The notes: a model not told the origin generated them from the sequence alone. Numbered from the stretch's first letter, positions 53,398-61,468 are shown. The stretch is DNA of 64,000 bases from Blastocatellia bacterium UBA7656 (GCA_002483445.1 DLHY01000051.1:1-64000), one strand, 5' to 3'. Program-made: numbers and translations.

Positions 53398-53901
53398 TCA
53401 CTGGGTCGTAATCGCCTCGCGGCTCCAGAAAACGAAATCGGTCACGGCAGGCTCCTCTTCGATTGAGCGCAGCAGCATTGCTATCTGACCGCGATGATAA
53501 AGAGAATGCCCGAATAGCTGAGTGAGAATATCTTCAACGCTGTTGCGAAACTGTTCCCCTTCGAGGCTGCGATACTCGAACACGCGCGCTGTCTCCGCAT
53601 CGTCGAGACGCGAGAGATAATCCGACCACGCCGAGTGCATCTCTTCGGCAAGCCCTGTGAGCGAATCAACCGTGACTCCCTGCGGAAATAAATCACGCGG
53701 CGATGCGTCGGTCGCGCCTAAGCGATACAGCCATAGCCATCGCGCCGCGCAGATGTGCGCGAAAAGATCGACCGCTTTTTGATACAGTGGCGATGATCGT
53801 TTGTTCGCGGAGACAGCACCGAGCGATGCGATCACTTTCGTGTGCGCGTCCTTTTCATACTCGAACAAACGGCGGAAGCGATCAGCGTTGTGAGTCGTCA
53901 T
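53398..53901 (-). CDS. DinB-family protein
   Basis: 167 residues with the metal-binding triad: His48 in LFAHICAARWLWLYRL and the HSLYHRGQI pair near residue 130-135. Helical bundle of the DinB/YfiT class, possible thiol transferase. Start ATG at 53901 follows a GAGGGGA-like site. It lies downstream of the SDR gene with 14 bases in between, so they may be co-transcribed. Confidence 0.86.
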   Translation of the reverse strand: MTTHNADRFRRLFEYEKDAHTKVIASLGAVSANKRSSPLYQKAVDLFAHICAARWLWLYRLGATDASPRDLFPQGVTVDSLTGLAEEMHSAWSDYLSRLDDAETARVFEYRSLEGEQFRNSVEDILTQLFGHSLYHRGQIAMLLRSIEEEPAVTDFVFWSREAITTQ

Positions 53902-53915
53902 GATTTCCCCTCCTC

Positions 53916-54701
53916 TTAGACATCAGTTAACGTGAGCGGTCTCGGTGTTTTGCCATCGATGTCGGTGAATCCGTACTCCTCGGCCAGCGCAGCCGCGACC
54001 ACTACTTTGCCGGTTTTTTCCATAACGTTCGGATCGGCGGCCAGATGTGCGACGGCGCGACCTATGAACTGAGGCGATTCGGAATTGCTCAGATCGAGAA
54101 ACGCCGCCGCCTGCATCACGCTCTCTGTCCGAACCAGCCCCGGATAAAGCGACAGAGCCGCAACTTTATACTCCCTCAGTTCGTGAGCCATGTCCGCGGT
54201 CATTTTATCGGTTGCGGCTTTTGACACTCCATAGGCCGTGTTGCTCAGATATTTTTGCGCAGCCCAGAATGAAATATTTACGATCAGCCCGCTACGCTCG
54301 TCGATCATCATCCCTGCTGCGAAATGGCTTGCGACATAATGCGCGCGAACTCCCGCCTCAAACATCGCGTCCCATCGCCAGAGAGGCTGCTGCCAGAACG
54401 GACGAGTAAAAGTGAACTCTCCGTTCTCAAGCATGTTTTCATAGCCGCCCCACACATTGTTGACCAGCACATCCAGACGGCCCTGCTCACGGGTGATGCG
54501 GCGAAAGACTGATTCCACCTGCTCGTCATTGCGATGATCGCATTCGATGGCCGAGCCGTGATCGATATAGGTCATGTCTTCGACAGTTCGGCCAGTGATG
54601 TAAACAGTTGCCTCGGCTTCGATCAGACCGAGAGCGATTCCTTTTCCAACTCCGCGACTGGCTCCGGTGACGAGCGCGATTTTTCCTTTCAGGTTTTTCA
54701 T
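53916..54701 (-). CDS. Short-chain dehydrogenase/reductase
   Basis: 261 residues. Cofactor loop TGASRGVGKGIALGL, NNVWGGYE (the NNAG-equivalent), and the catalytic SFWAAQ...YGVSKAATDK (Ser, Tyr, Lys). The substrate is not readable. First gene of the pair with the DinB protein. Confidence 0.9.
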   Translation of the reverse strand: MKNLKGKIALVTGASRGVGKGIALGLIEAEATVYITGRTVEDMTYIDHGSAIECDHRNDEQVESVFRRITREQGRLDVLVNNVWGGYENMLENGEFTFTRPFWQQPLWRWDAMFEAGVRAHYVASHFAAGMMIDERSGLIVNISFWAAQKYLSNTAYGVSKAATDKMTADMAHELREYKVAALSLYPGLVRTESVMQAAAFLDLSNSESPQFIGRAVAHLAADPNVMEKTGKVVVAAALAEEYGFTDIDGKTPRPLTLTDV

Positions 54702-54778
54702 GCCGTTCCTTTCGTTATAGCGTCTTGCATAAGCCTGAATAACAAAAGGGGTTCCTGACGCAGAGACGCCACGTTGTC

Positions 54779-54871
54779 CGGCAAGCTGCCAGCTTGCCGC
54801 AGGCTTTCACGGCTCGCCGCTGGAAAGCAACCCTCCTTTGCTCGAAGCAACGACAAGCTGCCAGCTTGTCG
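54779..54871. repeat. Two REP-like palindromes
   Basis: CGGCAAGCT-GCC-AGCTTGCCG at 54779-54799 and CGACAAGCT-GCC-AGCTTGTCG at 54851-54871, both with 9-base arms and the same GCC centre as the elements before rpmI. They lie in the 260-base gap between two minus-strand genes, which otherwise shows nothing. Confidence 0.85.
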
Positions 54872-54960
54872 AACATACAAGACGCAGAGAAGAGTCTTTG
54901 TGCCAACTCACGCGATCTTATCAACATCCTGTTCAGGCATCTGAATGCCGCTATAAGTCG

Positions 54961-56076
54961 TCAGTAATCCACACAGACTTTCATCTCGAAAAACTCTCCA
55001 AGTCGTTTCGCTTCTCTCTCGATGCTGCGTTTGACCGTCGCCGCGGGCGGAGCGAACATTTCAATTTTCACGACGACCTGAGATCGTTTCTTTTCGTAAT
55101 TCCATACGCCTTCCATCCGTCCATCTACGAGCACGACGGGCGAAATCCATGCTGACGGGCGAAAGATGCGATCACGGTGCGCTTCAGGGATGATTCGCCC
55201 GCACGAGCGAGGCGCTCCTAAAACGTAAGGATCGAAGTGCGGGAGGAGTCGCACTGAGCCGGACGCTTTGTGATGGGATATTTGTTTTATCAGGGAAGCG
55301 AGCGCCCACGCTTTCCATCCTTCGACCTCGACTTCTTCCACTTCGTCGCCGAGAGATTTGAAAAAACGTTTGGCCGCGGGCGGCTGCAATCCCCACCATC
55401 GCGCGAAATCACCTGTCGTCGCAGGGCCATAAGCCGAAAGATAGCGACGCAGGATTTCCTTCAATGCTTCCTGCGGGTCTATATCTTTCCACGCGCCGAT
55501 CCATTTATCGGGCCGCACGAAGGTAATCTTCTGGCCCTGACTTGGGCCGAAACACAGATGCCCCTGAAAGGCCGCGGGCTTGAGCAACGTACCCCAGCCG
55601 GAATTCAGGAGTTCGGCGAATTTCGGGTTGCGCGCTCGTTTTGCGATAGCCTCGGCAAGCTGCTCGCGCATCATTCCTGAATCGTTGAGGGTCACGCGAA
55701 CACCTTCGATGATCTGACCAAGTTCGTCGAGTGTGATTCCGTGATACTTGAGCCAGCTATCGCGACGATAGTGAGCGTGAAGACTGAGTGCCGCGACATA
55801 AAGAGGGAAGTCGATAGCCGATATCAGATGGAGCGTGCCGCGCATAGCCCATGTCTTGACCAGTTGTCGCTTGCGCCAGATCGCGCTTTTGATATCTGCG
55901 GGAGAGATGCCCTCGACACGCGCCCAGAGCGAGAGTTCTGCGGCTGACATCAGTTGCGCATGAAGCCCGCAGATTCGACCCGCGACTTCGAGCAGTTGAT
56001 CGCTATCGGCCCGTTCGAGCAGATGATTCCGGGACAATCGCCACGAATTGACTTGATTCCATTTCAGAGATGTCAT
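54961..56076 (-). CDS. Winged-helix protein of the HTH_42/AlkZ-like family
   Basis: 371 residues. The tandem winged-helix pattern of this family is visible as NHLLERADSDQLLEVAGRICGLHAQLMSAAELSLWAR, KRQLVKTWAMRGTLHLISAIDFPLY, and ARWWGLQPPAAKRFF with ISPVVLVDGRMEGVW. Family members such as AlkZ/YcaQ are DNA glycosylases for crosslinks and bulky alkyl lesions; their catalytic motif is QxQ or QxD, while here the corresponding position reads HAQ, so the chemistry is uncertain. The gene lies ten bases after tag, supporting a role in DNA alkylation repair. Confidence 0.85.
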   Translation of the reverse strand: MTSLKWNQVNSWRLSRNHLLERADSDQLLEVAGRICGLHAQLMSAAELSLWARVEGISPADIKSAIWRKRQLVKTWAMRGTLHLISAIDFPLYVAALSLHAHYRRDSWLKYHGITLDELGQIIEGVRVTLNDSGMMREQLAEAIAKRARNPKFAELLNSGWGTLLKPAAFQGHLCFGPSQGQKITFVRPDKWIGAWKDIDPQEALKEILRRYLSAYGPATTGDFARWWGLQPPAAKRFFKSLGDEVEEVEVEGWKAWALASLIKQISHHKASGSVRLLPHFDPYVLGAPRSCGRIIPEAHRDRIFRPSAWISPVVLVDGRMEGVWNYEKKRSQVVVKIEMFAPPAATVKRSIEREAKRLGEFFEMKVCVDY

Positions 56077-56085
56077 GCGTGTGTC

Positions 56086-56655
56086 TCACGATTTTGTTTG
56101 ACGGATTTCCTTATGACGAAAGCAATAGACGGCGTGATCGTTGACCAGCCCCACAGCCTGCATGAACGCATAGCAAATAGTCGGGCCGACGAACTTAAAT
56201 CCGCGACTGAGCAGGTCTCGGCTCAAAGCCTCTGATTCCGCTGTCTGCGCAGGCACTTCTTTCTGTGACTTCCATCGATTCTGTATGGGATTGTCATCGA
56301 CGAATCGCCAGAGGTAGTTATTGAAACTGCCGAATTCTTTTTGAACCGCGAGGAATGATTTTGCATTCTCGATGGCGGCTGAGACTTTAAGCCGATTGCG
56401 AATTATGCCGGGGTTGGCGAGAAGCTTGTCGATTTTGTTTTGATCGTATCGCGCGATGCGCCGCGCGTCGAAGTTATTGAAAGCCGCGCGATAACTGTCG
56501 CGTTTTTTGAGAATGGTCTCCCAACTCAACCCGGCCTGCGCGCCTTCGAGAATGAGGAACTCGAAAAGCGCGCGATCATCCCGAACGGGGACGCCCCACT
56601 CCGTGTCGTGGTAGAGGATGCTCAAATCGGTTTTAGCCCACTCGCATCGTCGCAT
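56086..56655 (-). CDS. tag: DNA-3-methyladenine glycosylase I
   Basis: 189 residues. Tag signatures: RRCEWAKTDLSILYHDTEWGVPV with zinc ligands Cys4 and His17, EGAQAGLSWETILKKR, NPGIIRNRLKVSAAIENAKSF, and the closing GPTICYAFMQAVGLVNDHAVYCFRH with the second His and Cys. It removes 3-methyladenine from DNA. It is followed by an AlkZ-like gene and preceded by a VOC gene, in a compact minus-strand cluster. Confidence 0.95.
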   Translation of the reverse strand: MRRCEWAKTDLSILYHDTEWGVPVRDDRALFEFLILEGAQAGLSWETILKKRDSYRAAFNNFDARRIARYDQNKIDKLLANPGIIRNRLKVSAAIENAKSFLAVQKEFGSFNNYLWRFVDDNPIQNRWKSQKEVPAQTAESEALSRDLLSRGFKFVGPTICYAFMQAVGLVNDHAVYCFRHKEIRQTKS

Positions 56656-56659
56656 TTTT

Positions 56660-57013
56660 TTACTCGGAAGCGTACTCGCCGAATTTCAGGAGATTCCCAT
56701 GCGGGGTATGGACGTAAAGCTCTTTCATACGCCATGGCCGAGCAGCAGGAGGTTTGAGATTCAATCCCCGACCTGTGAATTCCTGCCATAGCGCATCAGT
56801 GTCGCTCGTGCGAACATAGCAGCTTGTGTTTTCTGCGATGTGGCGGTCGTTGAACAACCAGAGATGAATCTCCGCGCCGTCGCGACTCACGATGGCGTAA
56901 TCACTGGCGCGCATCTCTTCCGTGAAGCCAAGCTTTTCGACATAGAAGGCGATTGACTCGCTTATGTCGAGCGAGGCGAGAACAGGAATGGTGCTTTGAA
57001 TGATTTTTGTCAT
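56660..57013 (-). CDS. VOC/glyoxalase-bleomycin resistance-like protein
   Basis: 117 residues with the two babab modules of the VOC fold: STIPVLASLDISESIAFYVEKLGFTEEMRASDY and VYVRTSDTDALWQEFTGRGL...LYVHTPHGNLLKFGEY. Metal-ligand positions His/Glu are partly conserved (HLWLF, HGNLLKFGE). Bleomycin-resistance-type or substrate-binding; the substrate is unknown. Four bases before tag. Confidence 0.87.
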   Translation of the reverse strand: MTKIIQSTIPVLASLDISESIAFYVEKLGFTEEMRASDYAIVSRDGAEIHLWLFNDRHIAENTSCYVRTSDTDALWQEFTGRGLNLKPPAARPWRMKELYVHTPHGNLLKFGEYASE

Positions 57014-57044
57014 GCCGTATTCCTGTATTGCGGGTGAGTTCTGC

Positions 57045-57428
57045 TCAGACCTGATATATCTGAATCAGATTGCCGCAGGTGTCATCGAAGACGGCGATTG
57101 TCACAGTCCCCACATTGGTCGGTTCGGTGCGGAACACTACGCCCAGCTTTTTGAGCCTCTCGTACTCATTTTGGATATCATCGACTGAGAAGGCCGTCAA
57201 CGGTATGCCCTGTTCGTGAAGGGCTTGCTGGAATGTTTTGGCCGCCGGGTTGGAGTTCGGCTCCAGAACCAACTCGATTTCGTCAGGCGCTTCAGGCGAG
57301 ACTACAGTCAGCCATCTGTCTTCGCCTATCGGCATGTCCGTCTTCTTCACGAAGCCCAGAACTTCTGTATAGAACTTCAGAGCTTTTTCCTGATTGTCCA
57401 CAATTATACTGCTGAGTTTTATTTTCAT
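57045..57428 (-). CDS. VOC family protein
   Basis: 127 residues: KLSSIIVDNQEKALKFYTEVLGFVKKTDMP, the typical first module of glyoxalase-like proteins with the FYTEVLGF motif, and NVGTVTIAVFDDTCGNLIQIYQ at the end, with the usual Gly-Asn-x-hydrophobic tail and a Gln in place of the final metal Glu. Third member of a series of four VOC genes in this cluster; function unknown. Confidence 0.88.
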   Translation of the reverse strand: MKIKLSSIIVDNQEKALKFYTEVLGFVKKTDMPIGEDRWLTVVSPEAPDEIELVLEPNSNPAAKTFQQALHEQGIPLTAFSVDDIQNEYERLKKLGVVFRTEPTNVGTVTIAVFDDTCGNLIQIYQV

Positions 57429-57437
57429 AATAGTCTC

Positions 57438-57590
57438 CTAAGAAAAGTCTGGAGTCGAGAGTCTGGAGTCTGAATCGGCGTAGAGGCTCATGAGTCGATC
57501 CATGTCTTTGGCGCAGATTGCGCTGATCTGCTTGTTGATGAGTTGTCGAATTTGAGCTTCATCGTCTGTTGCGGGTTTGTATGTTGACAT
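57438..57590 (-). pseudogene. N-terminal remnant of a SnoaL/DUF4440-like gene
   Basis: From ATG 57590 the frame gives MSTYKPATDDEAQIRQLINK, continuing QISAICAKDMDRLMSLYAD, the characteristic first helix pair of SnoaL-like proteins, and then SDSRLSTPDFS and a stop. The last residues are simply the translation of a heptamer array (57446-57472). The gene was thus cut off after ~39 residues exactly where the repeat begins. A similar truncated gene lies at 304-624 beside the same repeat family. Confidence 0.72.
57446..57472. repeat. Heptamer array (AGTCTGG type), single arm
   Basis: Four 7-base words of the form GTCTGGA, the reverse complement of the array at 254-286. It forms the 3' end of the truncated SnoaL-like gene. 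Confidence 0.8.
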
Positions 57591-57608
57591 AGCAGTAAAG
57601 TCCTTTAA

Positions 57609-58004
57609 TCATTTTTCAGTTTGTTGCTCGCCCAGGCAGTAACACAGCCCGTCTGGCGCCAGCACGAAAAACACTTTGTAGGAGGTCTCCCCGTATGTCT
57701 CGATTGAGAATGCGCCAGCCCGTTCTTTTTCCAATCCATTCGATTTGAATTCTGCGAAGGCTGTCTCCACATTGTCGACCTCAAAGAAACATCCTTCCTG
57801 TGTGGGGTCGCCTCTATTTTCGGCCAGACCTATCTGAATGTCGTCTCTGGTCAGGACAGCGAACTTCTGCGGCGAGTCCTGGCGTGACACAACCCGAAAC
57901 CCCATCGTCGTTTCGTAGAAGGGAAGGGCGGCTTCCAGATTCTCAACAGGCAGATTCATTGCGTCTTCTTTATAGGGCCAGACAGATTTGAATAAAGCTT
58001 TCAC
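57609..58004 (-). CDS. VOC family protein
   Basis: 131 residues. The first module reads MNLPVENLEAALPFYETTMGFRVVSR after a 15-residue leader, the second GCFFEVDNVETAFAEFKSNGLEKE and VFFVLAPDGLCYCLGEQ. The ATG at 58004 overlaps the stop codon of the preceding gene by four bases. Possibly an antibiotic or aldehyde-binding protein; substrate unknown. Confidence 0.85.
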   Translation of the reverse strand: MKALFKSVWPYKEDAMNLPVENLEAALPFYETTMGFRVVSRQDSPQKFAVLTRDDIQIGLAENRGDPTQEGCFFEVDNVETAFAEFKSNGLEKERAGAFSIETYGETSYKVFFVLAPDGLCYCLGEQQTEK

Positions 58005-58429
58005 TTCTTTTCTCTCTGATAAGTGGCAAGGAATTGCCGGGTTCCTGCTTCGGTTTTGAGTTTCGTCGGCCTCGTCTTACCGGTCAGGTCATAACATATT
58101 TTTAGCTTATCGCCTTCAAGCTCGTAGATCGCCAGGAAGATTTTCCCTTTGTTTGGCCCTTCTCTACCGACTATATCCATCGCTTTTATCTCCGCCGCTG
58201 GATATAGCTTGTACTCTCCTCTGTCATTTTGGTACTCATATCTGCCTTCCGTTAATATAAGCCTGGTTCCTTTGATACTTTCATCCGGGAGTTTCTGCCC
58301 GCCGAGCTCCGCCTCAACTAATACCCAGGTGCCTTCCATCATTTTTCCATCGTCCCCGATGATTTTATCGTTGAGCGACAAAAAAACTGGCCAGACTAGA
58401 GCTATTGTCAATAAGATTTTGATGTTCAT
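58001..58429 (-). CDS. Exported TIGR03067-like protein
   Basis: 142 residues from ATG 58429, with GGAGG six bases upstream. Signal peptide or membrane anchor (NIKILLTIALVWPVFLSL), then EGTWVLVEAELGGQKLPDESIKGTRLILTEGRYEYQ and AIYELEGDKLKICYDLTGKTRPTKLKT, which match the ~107-residue TIGR03067 module common in Planctomycetes and Acidobacteria. It is a small beta-rich exported protein without known function. Upstream in-frame sequence only translates the palindrome at 58491-58537. The gene overlaps a VOC gene by four bases. Confidence 0.82.
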   Translation of the reverse strand: MNIKILLTIALVWPVFLSLNDKIIGDDGKMMEGTWVLVEAELGGQKLPDESIKGTRLILTEGRYEYQNDRGEYKLYPAAEIKAMDIVGREGPNKGKIFLAIYELEGDKLKICYDLTGKTRPTKLKTEAGTRQFLATYQREKK

Positions 58430-58490
58430 GAAGCGCCTCCTTCTGATTGAAATTATCCCTGAGTACGCGTGGCCTGACTTTGGTTTAACC

Positions 58491-58537
58491 CGGATGCGAC
58501 CGTCAGCGCAGACCGTCTGCGCTGACGGTCGCATCCG
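58491..58537. repeat. Perfect 47-base palindrome
   Basis: Arms of 23 bases with a single central base: CGGATGCGACCGTCAGCGCA, then GAC, and its complement. A degenerate copy of the same 43-base core lies at 59013-59055. Together they bracket one VOC gene (58594-58965). Confidence 0.93.
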
Positions 58538-58593
58538 CTGCAAAGCGTTGCTATACGTCGCTTCGCAACCAAAAACTCCAACTGCCACGTTGC

Positions 58594-58965
58594 CTATACG
58601 TGTTGATCCAAAAGAATCGTGTTTCCATCCGGGTCAACAATCATAAAGCTGGCCGGACCCTTAGAGCTTTCGTCTGCTTCTACAATCGGGGTTACGCCAC
58701 GATCTTTAAGCTGGCGCTGCAACTCTCGAACGTCCGTGAATTCGCTGAGTTGTTGAGCCTCGCTATTCCAACCGGGGTTGAAGGTGAGAATGTTCTTTTC
58801 GAACATGCCTTGAAACAGCCCGATAGCGTGGTCGCCGTTCTTCATAATCAGCCAGTTCTGCGATTGGTTTCCTGCGAAAACTGTAAAACCCAGCTTTTCG
58901 TAAAAGAGCTTCGACGCCTCGATATCTTTTACAGCCAGACTGACAGAGAAATTTCCCAGTTCCAT
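58594..58965 (-). CDS. VOC family protein between two palindromes
   Basis: 123 residues: NFSVSLAVKDIEASKLFYEKLGFTVFAGN and NWLIMKNGDHAIGLFQGMF, the first VOC module, then QRQLKDRGVTPIVEADESSKGPASFMIVDPDGNTILLDQH, the second. Likely a substrate-binding or fosfomycin/aldehyde-type enzyme, but no specific prediction. It is flanked on both sides by copies of a 43-base palindrome. Confidence 0.87.
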   Translation of the reverse strand: MELGNFSVSLAVKDIEASKLFYEKLGFTVFAGNQSQNWLIMKNGDHAIGLFQGMFEKNILTFNPGWNSEAQQLSEFTDVRELQRQLKDRGVTPIVEADESSKGPASFMIVDPDGNTILLDQHV

Positions 58966-59012
58966 AATTGCCTCCCGTGTTGTGTTCCTGACGCATAACT
59001 TTGATCCGGCAA

Positions 59013-59055
59013 GATGCGACCATCAACGCAGGCACCTGCGCCGACCAGTCGCATC
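59013..59055. repeat. Degenerate copy of the 43-base palindrome
   Basis: GATGCGACC at its left end and GTCGCATC at its right end match the perfect palindrome at 58493-58535 with the same total length of 43 bases, with several changes inside. It lies between the VOC gene and ssb. Confidence 0.85.
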
Positions 59056-59081
59056 CCGATGAATTCAACTCTTCGAAGGAC

Positions 59082-59519
59082 TCAGAACGGAATATCTTCC
59101 TCGTCAAGCTCGATGGTCTTAGCTCGCTGAGGCTGATTCGCTTTTGTCGCTGCTGCTGCTGTGGCCTTAGCCTGTGGTTCGGCGTCGTGGGCGGGCGAGA
59201 GGAATTGAATGTCTGTGCCGCGCACTTCGAGTGTCGTCCGCGTCGCTCCGTCTTTGTCTGTCCATTCGCGCTGTGTGAGCGACCCCTCGACGTAAACCTG
59301 TCGGCCTTTGGCAAGGTACTGACTCGCCACCTCCGCCTGACGCCCGAACAGGCTCACTCGAAACCATGTGGTCACTTCCTGAACGCCGCCCGATTTGTCT
59401 TTGCGTCGGTCAGTCGTCGCTACTGTGAAGTCACAAACCGGCGTCCCCTGCGTCGTGTACTTTAGCTCAGGGTCGCGGCCTAGATACCCTACGATCATTA
59501 TCTTGTTGAAACTTGCCAT
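59082..59519 (-). CDS. ssb: Single-stranded DNA-binding protein
   Basis: 145 residues. The OB fold begins FNKIMIVGYLGRDPELKYTTQGTPVCDFTVAT, continues WFRVSLFGRQAEVASQYLAKGRQVYVEGSL, and the protein ends in the acidic tail DEEDIPF, the interaction tip that recruits repair and replication proteins. The Ala/Lys/Pro-rich linker is short. Binds ssDNA as a tetramer. Standalone here, not beside rpsF/rpsR. Confidence 0.95.
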   Translation of the reverse strand: MASFNKIMIVGYLGRDPELKYTTQGTPVCDFTVATTDRRKDKSGGVQEVTTWFRVSLFGRQAEVASQYLAKGRQVYVEGSLTQREWTDKDGATRTTLEVRGTDIQFLSPAHDAEPQAKATAAAATKANQPQRAKTIELDEEDIPF

Positions 59520-59589
59520 CGTCGTCTACCTCGCTTTCTTTCAAAGATGGGCCGCAGTGTATCACAGGTGAAACAGCATTGCAAGAATT

Positions 59590-60513
59590 TTATCTGGCAG
59601 TTTCAAACGTTTTACGACCGAAAGCGAGGTAGCAGACGATGGCCAGAATCGCGCCTGCGACGAGATCGATTATGTAGTGCTGGTTGAGCAGGACGGTCGA
59701 GGCGAACATCGCGGCGGTGTAAAGAATGAGCGCGGCGGTGACGAAACGGTTTCTGATTTTGAGCGCGAGCAGGAGCATCAGCATGGGGTATGCGCCGTGT
59801 AGTGACGGGACGGCTGCGAACCACACAGCCGCAGACTGAATGACTCCCTGAACCATCGCGCCGTCCATAGCCTCGGTCATTTTCGTCTGCGCGATCAACT
59901 CTGTCGTCGGGCGCGCGAAGTGGTGAAGGCTCACCCACCACGGCGGAGCTACGGGAAGGACAACATAAACGAACATTCCTGTGAAATGAAGCGCGGTGAA
60001 AGATCGAATATGATTGATGAATTGCAGTCGATCATTCGGGCGTGAATGACCACGGTGCCAGAAGTAATAAAGCATCATCGGAAGGACGAACAGGTGAGAG
60101 AAATAAATGAATTGAAGGAAGAAGCTCATCGATGATCCCGCGAATGTGTGAAGGTGCGCGCCGAGCCACTCTCTTCCTGCGTGAGCGGGCGTGTCTCCGC
60201 CTGCAATCCAGCCGAAGGCCCATCGCTCAACTTCATAAGGCCAACGCACTGCTACGCGATCAAGCAGAAAAGGTTGAATCAATCGCAATCGATCATAGAC
60301 CAGCCAGAAAGCGAACAGCGGCCAGAAGTCTCGGAAGAATTTTCGCCCGCGTTCCTGAGCGAGAGCGGCAGCGGGAACGGCGATGAGCAGAAACCAGTGA
60401 TGAAGTTTGAGCGTCCCCGTAGCAACGCACAGCGCGATGTAGGCGCACACGGTTGCTGATACGGCCATCTGCCACGGCTGAAGGAACCTCTGAGTCAGTT
60501 GATTCGAAGACAA
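59590..60513 (-). CDS. PAP2-family membrane phosphatase, inositol phosphorylceramide synthase-like
   Basis: About 307 residues from the TTG at 60513 (with AAGGAG ten bases upstream) or 293 from ATG 60468. At least five hydrophobic helices are visible. The catalytic PAP2 motifs are AVPSLHGAYPMLMLLL (Ser-x-His) and LNQHYIIDLVAGAILAIV (His and Asp), with the HHFARPTTELI region between, which is the arrangement of Aur1-type synthases and PAP2 phosphatases. Longer upstream frames translate a heptamer hairpin and are rejected. It would act on a lipid phosphate or transfer a phospho-head group in the inner membrane. Confidence 0.85.
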   Translation of the reverse strand: MSSNQLTQRFLQPWQMAVSATVCAYIALCVATGTLKLHHWFLLIAVPAAALAQERGRKFFRDFWPLFAFWLVYDRLRLIQPFLLDRVAVRWPYEVERWAFGWIAGGDTPAHAGREWLGAHLHTFAGSSMSFFLQFIYFSHLFVLPMMLYYFWHRGHSRPNDRLQFINHIRSFTALHFTGMFVYVVLPVAPPWWVSLHHFARPTTELIAQTKMTEAMDGAMVQGVIQSAAVWFAAVPSLHGAYPMLMLLLALKIRNRFVTAALILYTAAMFASTVLLNQHYIIDLVAGAILAIVCYLAFGRKTFETAR

Positions 60514-60533
60514 GCGCGACTTTCTCCTTTTTT

Positions 60534-60592
60534 GTCCGTTGTCAGTTGTCAGTAGCAGTTTTAACAACGGACGACGGACAACTGACAACTGG
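60534..60592. repeat. Heptamer hairpin, GTTGTCA type
   Basis: Left words (GTCCGTT, GTCAGTT, GTCAGTA) at 60534-60558 and right words (ACGGACA, ACTGACA, ACTGG) at 60567-60592 are inverted complements around a short loop. It sits just upstream of the ribosome site of the PAP2 gene. Between it and ~60700 nothing else was seen. Confidence 0.85.
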
Positions 60593-60925
60593 CCAAACAG
60601 TTTTTCCTCAGAGAGAGCGAGCCGCGTGCCATGATATCGTTGGCGTAAATTGCAGTTGAATAAAGATGGCATTCTGAGAGCGGTGCATTGATTGGGTGAC
60701 AGGTGTCGCGTGTATGCTGCGCTGTGCGAAATCAGAAATGTCGTTGACCCGCGAAGGGCGCGGGATTACGATTCACGATATGGATGAGCTATTGATCATA
60801 GAAGAGAAACCAGATAATCCGGCTCTCGCCGATCTGTTTGAGCGAGCGCGAAGAAACCTGCGGCGGTTCAACGATCACGCTTTGAGTATTTTGATAAGGA
60901 AGACAATGCGACGTACCATCACGCT

Positions 60926-61150
60926 ATGAACTATCAGGACTACATCACCATCGAGCCTGGCAAGCGCAGCAGCAAGCCATGCATTCGCGGTCTTCGCATC
61001 ACCGTTTATGATGTGCTTGATTATCTGGCTTCAGGGATGACCGAAGACGAAATACTCGACGACTTCCCCGATTTGACGCGCGAGGATATTAAGGCATGTC
61101 TGGCGTTTGCCGCAGACCGTGAGCGCAAGCTGATGACTATACCAGCGTGA
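60926..61150 (+). CDS. DUF433 antitoxin
   Basis: 74 residues: YQDYITIEPGKRSSKPCIRGLRITVYDVLDYLASGMTEDEILDDFPDLTREDIKACLAFAADRE, the full DUF433 winged-helix signature (GKPxIRGxRI...VxDVLxxLAxGxTxxEILxDFPxLxxxDI). Members are antitoxins of PIN-like DUF5615 toxins. It overlaps the start of such a toxin gene by four bases, the usual operon layout, but the toxin is damaged. Confidence 0.92.
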   Translation: MNYQDYITIEPGKRSSKPCIRGLRITVYDVLDYLASGMTEDEILDDFPDLTREDIKACLAFAADRERKLMTIPA

Positions 61151-61468
61151 AATTAAAACATTTCACATAAACTGGTTCGCGCATTGGCTGACCTGTATCC
61201 TGATTCTGCGCATCCCAGAGATATAGGGTTGAAATCCAGTGATGACCGTTTGATTTGGGAACATGCAAAGAACAACGACTTTATGATCGTCTCCAAAGAC
61301 GCTGATTTCTATCAGCGAAGTTTGCTGTTCGGGCATCCGCCTAAGATCATCTGGATAAGACGCGGCAACTGTTCCACAAAAACGATAGAGTCGATCTTGC
61401 GAAATCACTTCGATGATATTGAAACGTTCTACAACGATATTTACGAATCATGTTTGATCTTGCTGTAA
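61147..61468 (+). pseudogene. DUF5615 PIN-like toxin with a 5' microdeletion
   Basis: The toxin should start at GTG 61147 overlapping the antitoxin stop: GTG AAA TTA gives MKL, but the expected LFDENLSHKLV is interrupted: the sequence jumps to AACATTTCACATAAACTG in another frame (NISHKLVRALADLY), as if about 11 bases were lost. The downstream part is intact (YPDSAHPRDIGLKSSDDRLIWEHAKNNDFMIVSKDADFYQR and KIIWIRRGNCSTKTIESILR). The deletion both shifts the frame and removes the FDE motif, whose Asp is a predicted catalytic residue. Internal start at 61184 yields only 94 residues. Likely inactive. Confidence 0.75.

Noticed and set aside
60696..60929. Plus-strand frame of 77 residues overlapping the DUF433 gene by four bases
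   Set aside because: No recognisable family, a mixed composition and no ribosome site; the four-base overlap may be chance.
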